A stretch of DNA of 64,000 nt, taken from NCBI RefSeq assembly GCF_026967805.1, contig NZ_JAPVBG010000003.1, positions 62,001-126,000 of the forward strand. The letters run 5' to 3'. The notes beneath the pieces were generated by a model, which did no database searches, was not told the origin of the DNA, and worked only from the letters and a program-made list of their open reading frames with translations. This DNA is from Blastococcus sp. VKM Ac-2987. Its GTDB lineage: Bacteria; Actinomycetota; Actinomycetes; Mycobacteriales; Geodermatophilaceae. Below are positions 54,152 through 62,606 of this stretch, piece after piece. Within the stretch, counting starts at the first letter, position 1. Each line of letters opens with the position of its first letter. The position numbers were made by a program, and so were the translations under genes.

Positions 54152-55090
54152 GTGAGCGTCCGCACCCTGCTCGAGCGGGCGGTCGGCACCGTCGAGCGGT
54201 GGCAGGTGCTCGACGCGCCCGGCTACCAGATCGAGCACGGCGTCTCGCTGACCTTCCTGCTGGCCGGCCGGTACGCCCGCCCGCTGCAGGACCTGCTGCA
54301 CGGCGTGTGGCTCGGGCACCCGCTGCACCCCGTCCTCGTCACCGTGCCGGTCGGCGCGTGGAGCGCGGCGGCCCTGCTCGACGGCCTGGACGCCACCGGC
54401 CGCGGCGGCCCGGGCACCGGCTCGGCGGCGCGGACGGTCGTCGGGCTCGGGATCGCGGGCGCGGTGGGCGCCGCCGCGACCGGGATGACCGACTGGCAGC
54501 ACGCCCACGACGAGGCGCGTCGCGTCGGCCTGGTCCACGCCGCGCTCAACAGCACGGCGCTGGCGCTCTACGCCTGGTCGTTCGCCGACCGCGGACGCGG
54601 CCGCGCCGCGCGGGCCCGGGTCACCGCCGCCGCCGGCTACACCGTCGTCCTCGCCAGCAGCTACCTCGGCGGCGTGCTGTCCTACCGGCACCGGCTGGGT
54701 GTCGACCACTCCGCGGCCGGCCGCTCGCCCCGCACCTTCACCCCGGTCGCCCGGCTGGCCGACCTCCCGGACGGCAAGCCGGTCGGCGTCGACGTCGAGG
54801 GTGTGCCGGTGGTGCTGGTCCGCACCGAGGGCGCGGTGCGCGCGGTCGCCGGACGCTGCCCGCACCTGGGCGGGCCCATGGCGGAGGGCTGGCTGCACCG
54901 CGACGAGCTCGTCTGCCCGTGGCACGGGTCGCGCTTCGACCTCGACACCGGTGAGCCGGCGCAGGGCCCGTCCACCGCACCGCTGCCCTGCTACGACACC
55001 CGCATCACCGATGGCGCGGTCGAGGTGCGGCGGCGGGCCCGCTGGCGCAGCCCGACCGCGATCACCACGGCCGAGGAGGCATCCCGATGA
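54152..55090 (+). CDS. DUF2231 membrane protein with C-terminal Rieske [2Fe-2S] domain
   Basis: The 312-residue product has a DUF2231 part (LHGVWLGHPLHPVLVTVPVG and several membrane segments between residues 50 and 190) then a Rieske domain. The iron-sulfur ligands are in CPHLGGPM (about residue 235) and CPWHGSRFDL about 20 residues later. It is probably a membrane-bound electron carrier. The ATGA overlap with the next gene (hemerythrin) shows one operon, suggesting shared redox or oxygen-related function. Start is the GTG at 54152. Confidence 0.88.
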   Translation: MSVRTLLERAVGTVERWQVLDAPGYQIEHGVSLTFLLAGRYARPLQDLLHGVWLGHPLHPVLVTVPVGAWSAAALLDGLDATGRGGPGTGSAARTVVGLGIAGAVGAAATGMTDWQHAHDEARRVGLVHAALNSTALALYAWSFADRGRGRAARARVTAAAGYTVVLASSYLGGVLSYRHRLGVDHSAAGRSPRTFTPVARLADLPDGKPVGVDVEGVPVVLVRTEGAVRAVAGRCPHLGGPMAEGWLHRDELVCPWHGSRFDLDTGEPAQGPSTAPLPCYDTRITDGAVEVRRRARWRSPTAITTAEEASR

Positions 55091-55569
55091 AGGCCGACGA
55101 GGTCCTGATCGCGCACCACGACGTGCTGCGCGGGCTGCTCCGCGAGCTGGCCGAGACGACCGATGCGCAGGCCGACCGGCGGGAGGAGCTCCGGGACCGC
55201 TTCCTGCACGAGATCGAGATCCACGCCCAGATCGAGGACGAGCTGTTCTACCCGGCCGTGCCCGACGTCTCCCCGCTGCTGGCCCTCGCGCACGCGGAGC
55301 ACCGGCAGATCGACGACCAGGTCGCGACCGTCATGCGGATGGACGTGACCGACCCGGAGTTCGTCACCGAGGTACGCATGCTGGAGAACACGGTGCGCCA
55401 CCACACGATGGAGGAGGAGCAGCGGATGTTCCCCCAGTCGCACGCCCTGGGGGAGGAGCGCCTCGAGCAGCTCGGCGAGCAGCTGCGCGCGCGGCAGCAG
55501 GAGCTCGCCGAGTCCGGTGGGATGCGGCTCATCATCCGGCTGAAGCGGGCGACCCTCCGCTCCGTGTAG
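55087..55569 (+). CDS. Hemerythrin-like protein
   Basis: The 160-residue product is a four-helix hemerythrin-type domain with metal ligands in IAHHDVLRGLL, EIEIHAQIEDELFYP, AHAEHRQID and HHTMEEEQRMFP. A di-iron site binding oxygen or NO, or a redox sensor, would be the role. It overlaps the Rieske gene by four bases (ATGA), so both are co-translated. Length is normal. Confidence 0.88.
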   Translation: MKADEVLIAHHDVLRGLLRELAETTDAQADRREELRDRFLHEIEIHAQIEDELFYPAVPDVSPLLALAHAEHRQIDDQVATVMRMDVTDPEFVTEVRMLENTVRHHTMEEEQRMFPQSHALGEERLEQLGEQLRARQQELAESGGMRLIIRLKRATLRSV

Positions 55570-55675
55570 CCCGGCGACGCGCCAGGGTCGGGCCGCTGAC
55601 CTGTGGATTCGTCCCGGTCCTGTCGGTGGGTCGCGCTAGTCTCCGCACATACGTTCGATCGGACGGAGGTGCGGG

Positions 55676-56881
55676 ATGAGCGAGCTGCGGTCGGCCCTCG
55701 ACGCGCTGGCCGCCGACGACGTCTCCGAGCTCGGCCGTCGGGAACAGCTCGACGGTATAGCCGAGCTGCTGGAGGCGCGGAACCGCATCGATGCGCAGCT
55801 GGCCCGCCGGGTGCGGGCCGCGGAACTGCAGCAGGCCTCTGAGGACGACGGCCTGCGATCCATGCGGTCGTGGCTGCGCGGCCACGGCCGGCTCAGCCCG
55901 GCTGCGGCGGGCCAGCTGGTGCGCAACGGCCGTGCGCTGGACCGGCTGCCGACCCTCGCCGCGGCCTTCGAGGCCGGCGCCGTCACCGCCGACCAGGTCG
56001 TCGTCGTGGCGCCGATCGTCGCGGAGGACCGGCAGGCGGCAGCGCTCGACCAGGGGATCGACCTCGCCGAGGTCGACCGCGTCCTCACCTCCGTCGCCGG
56101 CCAGCACTCCGTCCAGCGGCTGACCGGGGTGGTGCAGCACTACCTGTCGCGGCTCGACCCCGACGGCCCCGAGCCTGATCCCACCGACGAGCGGGCGCTC
56201 ACCCTCTCGACCTTCTCCGACGGCACGGTCGTCGTACGCGGCCAGCTCGACGCGGTCGGTGGCGAGAAGCTGCGCATGGCGCTCGAGTCGGTCGTGCAGG
56301 CCGACCGGCCGAAGGGCGATCGCCGCACCCGCGCGCAGCAGCTCGCCGACGCCGTGGTCCAGCTCGCGGACAACCAGCTGGCCTCCGGCGACCTGCCGGT
56401 GCTGCGCACCGTCAAGCCGCACGTCGTCGTCACCATCCGGGACGTCGACCTGCGCGACGACGTCGTCGGGCCGGCCGCCGCGGTCACCGGCTTCGGCAGC
56501 CTCGTCTCGGCGGCGAAGGCGCGGATGCTCGCCTGCGACGGCAGCATCACCCCCGTCCTGATCGACGAGCACGGCATGCCGCTGAACATGGGCCGGACCA
56601 AGCGGGTGGTGCCGCCGCACCTGCGCAAGGCGGTCGAGCTCCGGGACGAGGCGTGCGTCTTCGCCGGCTGCGGAGCTCCGAAGTTCTGGTGCGACGTCCA
56701 CCATGTCGTCCACTGGCTCCTCGGCGGGGAGACCTCGCTGGAGAACTCGGCCCTGTTGTGCGAACGGCACCACACCGAGGTCCACCACGGGTTCCGCGTC
56801 GAGCGAGATCCGAGCGGACGATGGCGCACCTTCCGGCCCGACGGCAGCGAGATCATCATCGGGATGCCGCTCCTGCTGTGA
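55676..56881 (+). CDS. DUF222/HNH endonuclease family protein (13E12-repeat type)
   Basis: The 401-residue product has an N-terminal DUF222 part (EARNRIDAQLARRVRAAEL) and a C-terminal HNH nuclease core: CVFAGCGAPKFWCDVHHVVH, then ENSALLCERHHTEVHHG. This is the family of the 13E12 repeats in mycobacteria, multicopy in actinobacteria, and often associated with mobile or reiterated DNA. Function in the cell is unknown; it could nick DNA. GGAGG before the ATG fixes the start. It is unrelated by position to the defence island. Confidence 0.9.
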   Translation: MSELRSALDALAADDVSELGRREQLDGIAELLEARNRIDAQLARRVRAAELQQASEDDGLRSMRSWLRGHGRLSPAAAGQLVRNGRALDRLPTLAAAFEAGAVTADQVVVVAPIVAEDRQAAALDQGIDLAEVDRVLTSVAGQHSVQRLTGVVQHYLSRLDPDGPEPDPTDERALTLSTFSDGTVVVRGQLDAVGGEKLRMALESVVQADRPKGDRRTRAQQLADAVVQLADNQLASGDLPVLRTVKPHVVVTIRDVDLRDDVVGPAAAVTGFGSLVSAAKARMLACDGSITPVLIDEHGMPLNMGRTKRVVPPHLRKAVELRDEACVFAGCGAPKFWCDVHHVVHWLLGGETSLENSALLCERHHTEVHHGFRVERDPSGRWRTFRPDGSEIIIGMPLLL

Positions 56882-56902
56882 GCCGGCTCGCCCGCCGGTG
56901 TC

Positions 56903-57994
56903 TCAGAGATAGCCGCCGAACTCCGCTGCGAGCGGATCGGTGGGGTGCGCGCGCTCCTCGCGCAGCGCGTACAGCTCCGCCAGTGTCGTCGGCCGGTCGG
57001 GAGCGACAACCTCCTCGCCCAGCCACGCCTGCGCCTCGACCGGTGACAGCAGCTCGAACTCGACCTGGCTCAGGCACCGGCCGGGGCGGGTGATCGCCGG
57101 GTGCAGCCGGCCGACGTCCTCGTTGGTGGTCAAGAGCACCAGCACCTTGAGCCCGTGGCCGAGGATGCCGTCGCAGAGGTTCAGCAGCCGGCCCAGCGAG
57201 GCGCCGGCCCGCACCTTCGCGTCCGACCGCAGGTACTCGTCGCAGTCCTCGGCCACGACCAGCCGCCACCGGCCGTCCGCGTCGTCCTCGTCCTCGTCGA
57301 TCCCGGCCACCTGCAGCAGGTACTGCGGCTCGGCGAAGAGCCGCTCCGGGTCCATCACGTAGTGCGGCCGGCACCAGTCGGCCCACTCCCGGCTGAGTGC
57401 CCGGACCGCTGTCGTCTTCCCCGTGCCGGGGACGCCGTGCCACAGCACCAGGCGCCCGGCGCGCCCGGACATGTCGGTGGCCGCCATGAGCGGTGCGAGC
57501 GCCTGCCGCGTCCGTCCCGGGTAGTTGACCGCGGCCTCGGCCCAGCTGGGTGCGGCCACCCGGCGGGAGGACTCCATCCCGCCGTTCGCGGTGCCCGACC
57601 AGAACGCCATCCGCACCTCGCCCTCCGGTGCGGCCGTGACCTGCTCGGCGCCGGCGACGACCTGCGCGACCAGCGCCTCGACAGCGGCGAGGTCGGACCC
57701 GACGGCGTCGACCGTCGTCATCCGGTTCGCCACCTCCAGCCGGACCAGCAGACCGGGCAGCGCCGCCACGACGGTGCGCGAGCTGCCGTCCTTGCGGTCC
57801 AGGCGGAGCACCGCGCCGTCGGGGAGCAGCGGGAGCGGGTCCTCCACGGCACCGGTCACCTCGCCGGTCCGCTGGAAGGGCATGCCGCTGTCCCACTGCG
57901 CCTGCAGCAGCATCCCGTTGCCGAGGTCGAACCGGTCCAGCCACAGGCCCGGCCGCAGATACCCGTGCGGCAACGGCGGCGGCTGGTCGGTCAC
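56903..57994 (-). CDS. AAA ATPase with DUF5925-like N-terminus
   Basis: The 363-residue product has an N-terminal domain resembling DUF5925 (LWLDRFDLGNGMLLQAQWD) and a C-terminal AAA module: Walker A LWHGVPGTGKTTAVRAL (about residue 185), Walker B LVVAEDCDEYL, sensor LVLLTTNEDVGRL and the arginine finger area PAITRPGRCLSQVEF. Actinobacteria often carry such proteins; the substrate is unknown. Convergent with the DUF222/HNH gene after 21 bases. Confidence 0.85.
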   Translation of the reverse strand: MTDQPPPLPHGYLRPGLWLDRFDLGNGMLLQAQWDSGMPFQRTGEVTGAVEDPLPLLPDGAVLRLDRKDGSSRTVVAALPGLLVRLEVANRMTTVDAVGSDLAAVEALVAQVVAGAEQVTAAPEGEVRMAFWSGTANGGMESSRRVAAPSWAEAAVNYPGRTRQALAPLMAATDMSGRAGRLVLWHGVPGTGKTTAVRALSREWADWCRPHYVMDPERLFAEPQYLLQVAGIDEDEDDADGRWRLVVAEDCDEYLRSDAKVRAGASLGRLLNLCDGILGHGLKVLVLLTTNEDVGRLHPAITRPGRCLSQVEFELLSPVEAQAWLGEEVVAPDRPTTLAELYALREERAHPTDPLAAEFGGYL

Positions 57995-58078
57995 GGGGCT
58001 CCCTGCATCGGCGGTCGTGCGGCCCGGACGGTAACCCGCAGCCGTGCCCCCCGCTGCCGACCCGTCCGGACGACGACG

Positions 58079-58104
58079 CCCCCGGCCGCGGCAGCGGACG
58101 GGGG
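58079..58104 (-). terminator. Probable terminator after the NlpC/P60 gene
   Basis: Plus-strand CCCCCGGCCGC (58079-58089) can pair with GCGGACGGGGG (58094-58104) with one mismatch around the loop GGCA. It lies 18 bases past the NlpC/P60 stop codon at 58122 and before the next gene on the same strand. No U-run follows. Confidence 0.6.
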
Positions 58105-58121
58105 CATCGGCGCGGAGCGGA

Positions 58122-58646
58122 TCAGACGACGCGGCGGGCGGTGTTGTAGCCCCACATCGAATCGACCGGGACGACCGCCACCGGCTGGCCGTAGGTCGAG
58201 GAGTGCACCATCAGCCCGTCCCCGATGTACATGCCGACGTGACCCACCGGGTCGTAGAAGAAGATCAGGTCGCCGGGCTGCAGGTTGGCCCGGTCCACGT
58301 GGACCCCCGCCGTCGACTGCGCCCGCGAGGTGCGCGGGATCTCCACGCCGGCGGCCTGGTACGCCGACCAGGTCAGGCCCGAGCAGTCGTAGCCGCCGGG
58401 GCCGGTACCGCCCCAGACGTAGGGCTTGCCCTGCTGAGCGAGCGCGGTGTCGACCGCCACCTGGGCGGCGTGCGTCGGCGCGGCGACCGGGGCGACGGTC
58501 ACGGTGGCCGTGCCGCCGGTGCCACCACCGCCGACATCAGCAACGGCGGGGAGCGGGGAGAGGGCGATGCCCGCTCCGGTGACGAGCGCGAGGGCCGCCC
58601 CGCGGAGGGAGCGACGGCTGATCGAGGACGTGCGGGTGGTCGTCAT
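58122..58646 (-). CDS. NlpC/P60 family cell-wall hydrolase
   Basis: The 174-residue product has a signal peptide (GAALALVTGAGIALSPLPAV, about 14-36) then an NlpC/P60 domain with the catalytic cysteine in GGYDCSGLTW, histidine in GHVGMYIGDG and a second histidine in MVHSSTYGQP. It is a secreted D,L-endopeptidase that cleaves peptide stems of peptidoglycan. A c-di-AMP riboswitch is located just upstream, so it is under c-di-AMP control, as in other actinobacteria. The ATG at 58646 is about 25 bases after the riboswitch. Confidence 0.92.
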   Translation of the reverse strand: MTTTRTSSISRRSLRGAALALVTGAGIALSPLPAVADVGGGGTGGTATVTVAPVAAPTHAAQVAVDTALAQQGKPYVWGGTGPGGYDCSGLTWSAYQAAGVEIPRTSRAQSTAGVHVDRANLQPGDLIFFYDPVGHVGMYIGDGLMVHSSTYGQPVAVVPVDSMWGYNTARRVV

Positions 58647-58671
58647 GGACGACGGTTTCTCCTGTTCTCCG

Positions 58672-58815
58672 ACAACCGCCTACCGGGTTAGCTGACGGGT
58701 TCGGGCGGGGAACTCGCCCGGCGCTCCCGGGCATGCCGGTCACGCTTCACCCCAGTGCTGCGGTGGGTCCCCGGTCCGGGCGGCGGAGCGATCCGACGCC
58801 TGGTTCGGCGGTGTC
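58672..58815 (-). promoter_or_regulatory. c-di-AMP riboswitch (ydaO-yuaA type)
   Basis: Read on the minus strand, the leader holds the conserved blocks of the ydaO aptamer in order: GCCGAACC (plus 58802-58809), GGGGACCC (58765-58772), GGGGTGAAGCG (58743-58753), and near its 3' end CCCGTCAGCTAACCCGGTAG, which covers the core of the pseudoknotted pocket. It lies immediately before the NlpC/P60 gene, a standard target. In actinobacteria c-di-AMP binding generally switches expression off. Confidence 0.92.
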
Positions 58816-58869
58816 CGCACGGGTGTCACCGGGTGTGGTGACGAGGGGGCCCCGGGCGGACCGGCGACG

Positions 58870-58898
58870 ACGCTAGGCAGGTCACGGAAAGGTCACAA
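58870..58898 (-). promoter_or_regulatory. Probable promoter of the riboswitch-NlpC transcript
   Basis: On the minus strand TTGTGA (plus 58893-58898) and TAGCGT (58870-58875) are separated by 17 bases, fitting a vegetative sigma-factor promoter of actinobacteria. GTGACC is repeated with 11-base spacing across the -35 part and may be a regulator site. Transcription would start near 58863, leaving about 50 bases before the aptamer. Confidence 0.55.
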
Positions 58899-59161
58899 AG
58901 CGGCCGGACGGGCTCTCCGGGGGTCCGACTGGGAGGACGCCGGGACCGCGCCGGCACCGCGACTCGCCAGCCGACCTCTACTGATCCCGCCGGCCGCTGG
59001 GATCGGAGTCGCCTGGCAGTACGGAGCGCAACCGTTCGCTTACTTCTCGAGCGGCGGCATGCCTGAACTCTGCGTTCATGATCGCGTGCGCTCCGACCAG
59101 GGTGAACCGGCTCCGGTGGACGCCGCCACAGCCCGTCCCGGGACCGTGCGAGCATCGCCGG
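58899..59161. other. Intergenic region before the carboxylase gene
   Basis: Together with the riboswitch promoter this forms a gap of about 340 bases between aptamer and carboxylase start. It should hold the carboxylase promoter. I see no strong hairpin or repeat. No ribosome-binding site is evident before the GTG at 59162. Confidence 0.35.
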
Positions 59162-62100
59162 GTGGCCCGCCTGCTGATCGCCAACCGCGGCGAGATCGCC
59201 GTCCGCATCGCCCGCGCGGCGGCCGCCGAGGGGATGACGTCGGTCGCCGTCACGGCCGCCGACGAGCCCGACGCCGCGCACCTCGCCGCCGCCGACGAGA
59301 CGCAGCACCTGCCCGGCAGCGGGCCCGCCGCGCACCTGGACGCCGCGGCGATCGTGCAGGCCGCGCGCGCCGCCGGCTGCGACCTGATCCACCCCGGCTA
59401 CGGCTTCCTCTCCGAGGACCCCGCGCTGCCGCGGGCGTGCGGGGACGACGGCGGTTCGCCGGCCGTCGTCGGCCCCGGTGCTCCCGTCCTGGAGACGCTC
59501 GGCGACAAGGTGCTCGCCCGGGCCGCCGCCGGGGCCGCCGGCGTCCCCGTCCCGCGCGGCACCGGCGACGCCGCGACCCGGCAGGAGGTCGCGGACCTGC
59601 TCGACGCCACCGGCGCGGTGATGCTCAAGGCGCGGTTCGGCGGGGGAGGACGGGCCACCCGTGTCCTGCGACGGGGCGACGACGTCGCCGCCGCCTTCGC
59701 CACGGTGTCCGACGAGGCCCGCGTCGCCTTCGGCACCGACGCGCTGCTGGCCGAGGAGCTGGTCGGGGACGCCCGGCACATCGAGGTGCAGGTGCTCGGC
59801 GACGCGCGCGCGGACGTCGTCGTCCTCGGCGACCGGGACTGCTCGCTGCAGCGCCGCCGGCAGAAGGTCGTCGAGATCGCCCCCGCGCCGAACCTGCCGG
59901 GCCCGGTCCGGAAGCGGCTGCACGACGCCGCCGCCGCGCTCGCCCGGCAGGTCGGCCTCCGCGGGCTGGCCACCGTCGAGTTCCTCGTGCCGGCCGGCGA
60001 CCCCGAGCGCTTCGTCTTCCTCGAGTGCAACCCGCGCCTCCAGGTCGAGCACACCGTCACCGAGGAGACCCTGGGCCTGGACCTCGTCCGGCTGCAGCTC
60101 CGCGTCGCGGCCGGCGCGACCCTCGCCGACCTCGGGCTCGCCGACGGCCCGCCCCGCGCCGTCGGGTGCGCCGTCCAGGCCCGGGTCAACGCCGAGACCC
60201 TCACCGCCGACGGCGCCGTCGTCCCCTCCGCCGGGACCATCGCGTCCCTGGCCCTGCCCGGCGGCCCCGGCGTGCGCGTCGACACCGCCGCCCGGCCGGG
60301 CACCGACGTCAGCCCGCGGTACGACTCGCTGCTGGCCAAGGTGGTCGTGCACGAGCGGCACGGCGGCCTGGCCGAGGCGCTGGCGCACCTGCACCGCGCC
60401 CTGGCCGAGGTGGAGGTCCGCGGCGTCGCCACCAGCACCGGCTTCCTCCGTGCGCTGCTCGCGCACCCGGGAGTCGCCGACGCCACCACCACGTTCGTCG
60501 ACGACCACCTCGCCGACCTCGCGCCGGCCGTCGCCGGCACCGATGAGCCGGTGGGCGGGGAGGAGGAGCTGCGCGCCCCCGTCCCCGGCACCGTCGTCGC
60601 GATCGAGGCCGGGCCCGGCACCCCCGTCGAGCCCGGGGGAGCGGTCGTCGTCCTCGAGGCGATGAAGATGGAGCACGTCGTCGCGCTGCCGGCCGGCGGC
60701 ACCGTCCGGCGGGTCGCGGTGCGGGTCGGTGAGACCGTCCGCCAGGGCCAGCTGCTCGCCGACGTCGAGCACGCCCCGGACGGCGCGGCGGAGCAGCTCC
60801 ACGACCTCGACCTGGACGCCGACCGGCCCGATGTCGCCGAGGTCCGCCGGCGCCACGAGCAAGGCCTGGACGCCGCCCGCACCGAAGCCGTCGCCAAGCG
60901 GCACGCGCAGGGCAGGCGCACCGCCCGGGAGAACCTCGCCGACCTCGTCGACGCCGGCAGCTTCCTGGAGTACGGGCCGCTGGTCTTCGCCGCCCAGGAG
61001 CGCCGCCGCAGCCGGGAGGAGCTCCAGGAGCGCACCCCGGCCGACGGCATCGTCGGCGGGCTGGCCGACGTCAACGGCGACCTGGTCGGCCCCGAGCGCA
61101 GCGCGGCGGTCGTCGTCTCCTACGACTACACGGTCCTGGCCGGCACCCAGGGCATGCGCGGGCACCTGAAGAAGGACCGGCTGTTCGAGCTGGCGGAGCA
61201 GCGGCGGCTGCCCGTGGTGCTCTTCGCCGAGGGCGGGGGAGGGCGGCCCGGCGACGTCGACTCGATGCACGTCTCAGCGCTCGACACGATGGCCTTCACC
61301 CTGTTCGGCAAGCTGTCGGGCCTGGTGCCGACCGTGGGCATCGCCAGCGGCCGCTGCTTCGCCGGCAACGCGGCGCTGCTCGGCACCTGCGACGTCGTCA
61401 TCGCCACCGAGGACGCCAACATCGGCATGGGCGGCCCGGCGATGATCGAGGGCGGCGGGCTCGGCGTCGTCGCGCCGGAGGAGATCGGCCCGATCGACGT
61501 CCAGCACGCCAACGGGGTGGTCGACGTCCGGGTCGCCGACGACGCCGCCGCCGTCGCCGCGGCCCGGCGGTACCTCTCCTACTTCCAGGGGCCGGTGGCC
61601 GGCTGGACCGCGCCCGACCAGCGCGCGCTGCGCCACCTCGTGCCCGAGAACCGCAAGCGGGTCTACGACATGCGCGCGGTGCTGCACGCGCTCGCGGACG
61701 AGGACAGCGTGCTCGAGCTCCGCGACGGCTGGGGCACCGGCATGATCACCGCGCTGGCGCGGGTCGAGGGCGCGCCGCTCGGCGTCGTCGCCAACGTGCC
61801 CACGCACCTGGGCGGGGCCATCGACTCCGACGCCGCCGACAAGGCCGCCCGCTTCCTGCAGCTCTGCGACGCCCACGGCCTGCCGGTCGTCTTCCTCTGC
61901 GACACCCCGGGCTTCATGGTCGGCCCCGAGGCGGAGAAGACCGCCACCGTCCGGCACTTCTCCCGGCTGTTCGTCACCGGCGCCAACCTCTCGGTGCCGG
62001 TCGGCACCGTCGTCGTGCGGAAGGCCTACGGGCTCGGGGCGCAGGCGATGGCCGGCGGCAGCCTGAAGGTGCCGCGGTTCACCGTCGGCTGGCCGACCAG

Positions 62101-62377
62101 CGAGTTCGGTCCGATGGGCCTGGAGGGCGCGGTGCGCCTGGGCATGCGCCGCGAGCTGGCCGCCATCGAGGGCGACGCCGCGCGGGCCGCCGCCTTCGAC
62201 GCCGCCGTCGCCGCGGCCTACGAGAAGGGGCGGGGGCTCAACGTCGCCGCTCACTGGGAGATCGACGACGTCATCGACCCCGCCGACACCCGCCGGTGGA
62301 TCGGCACGCTGACCCGCGAGGTGGCGGCCACCCCGCGCCCGCCCGGCCGCGTACGGCCGCACGTCGACACCTGGTGA
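59162..62377 (+). CDS. Single-chain acyl-CoA carboxylase (biotin carboxylase + BCCP + carboxyltransferase)
   Basis: The 1071-residue product has all parts of a biotin-dependent carboxylase in one chain. It starts with the biotin carboxylase (ARLLIANRGEIAVRIARAAA, ATP-grasp KARFGGGGRATRV, FLECNPRLQVEHTVTEE). Biotin is attached at the lysine of EAMKMEHVV (about residue 500). The carboxyltransferase follows, with MIEGGGLGVVAPEEIGPIDV and FLCDTPGFMVGPEAEKTATV. Usual actinobacterial enzymes are two-subunit (AccA/AccD). The length and order match the single-chain long-chain acyl-CoA carboxylase (LCC) known from Mycobacterium avium, about 1080 residues. GTG at 59162 begins the conserved domain. Confidence 0.92.
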   Translation: MARLLIANRGEIAVRIARAAAAEGMTSVAVTAADEPDAAHLAAADETQHLPGSGPAAHLDAAAIVQAARAAGCDLIHPGYGFLSEDPALPRACGDDGGSPAVVGPGAPVLETLGDKVLARAAAGAAGVPVPRGTGDAATRQEVADLLDATGAVMLKARFGGGGRATRVLRRGDDVAAAFATVSDEARVAFGTDALLAEELVGDARHIEVQVLGDARADVVVLGDRDCSLQRRRQKVVEIAPAPNLPGPVRKRLHDAAAALARQVGLRGLATVEFLVPAGDPERFVFLECNPRLQVEHTVTEETLGLDLVRLQLRVAAGATLADLGLADGPPRAVGCAVQARVNAETLTADGAVVPSAGTIASLALPGGPGVRVDTAARPGTDVSPRYDSLLAKVVVHERHGGLAEALAHLHRALAEVEVRGVATSTGFLRALLAHPGVADATTTFVDDHLADLAPAVAGTDEPVGGEEELRAPVPGTVVAIEAGPGTPVEPGGAVVVLEAMKMEHVVALPAGGTVRRVAVRVGETVRQGQLLADVEHAPDGAAEQLHDLDLDADRPDVAEVRRRHEQGLDAARTEAVAKRHAQGRRTARENLADLVDAGSFLEYGPLVFAAQERRRSREELQERTPADGIVGGLADVNGDLVGPERSAAVVVSYDYTVLAGTQGMRGHLKKDRLFELAEQRRLPVVLFAEGGGGRPGDVDSMHVSALDTMAFTLFGKLSGLVPTVGIASGRCFAGNAALLGTCDVVIATEDANIGMGGPAMIEGGGLGVVAPEEIGPIDVQHANGVVDVRVADDAAAVAAARRYLSYFQGPVAGWTAPDQRALRHLVPENRKRVYDMRAVLHALADEDSVLELRDGWGTGMITALARVEGAPLGVVANVPTHLGGAIDSDAADKAARFLQLCDAHGLPVVFLCDTPGFMVGPEAEKTATVRHFSRLFVTGANLSVPVGTVVVRKAYGLGAQAMAGGSLKVPRFTVGWPTSEFGPMGLEGAVRLGMRRELAAIEGDAARAAAFDAAVAAAYEKGRGLNVAAHWEIDDVIDPADTRRWIGTLTREVAATPRPPGRVRPHVDTW

Positions 62378-62606
62378 GGTACGCGGCCGGTGCATGAGAG
62401 ACGACGTATCCGGGCCCCACTGCCGGGGCTCCGGTGGAGCCCGTGGCCTCTGTGACTGGTGCGTTGGTTGAGGAACGAATCCGGGCCGTAAAGCGCGTCA
62501 ACCAACTATCTGTATGGCAGCGTCCGCCTCCGAGAGGCCGGAGAGCGACCAATACGGGTCGGTGCTCGATGACGGCCTCCGAAACTTGGACAACGGGGAG
62601 AGACAC

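Noticed and set aside
58826-61270. Minus-strand open frame of 814 codons
   Set aside because: Antisense to the single-chain carboxylase, and its 3' end overlaps the riboswitch promoter; no domain seen.
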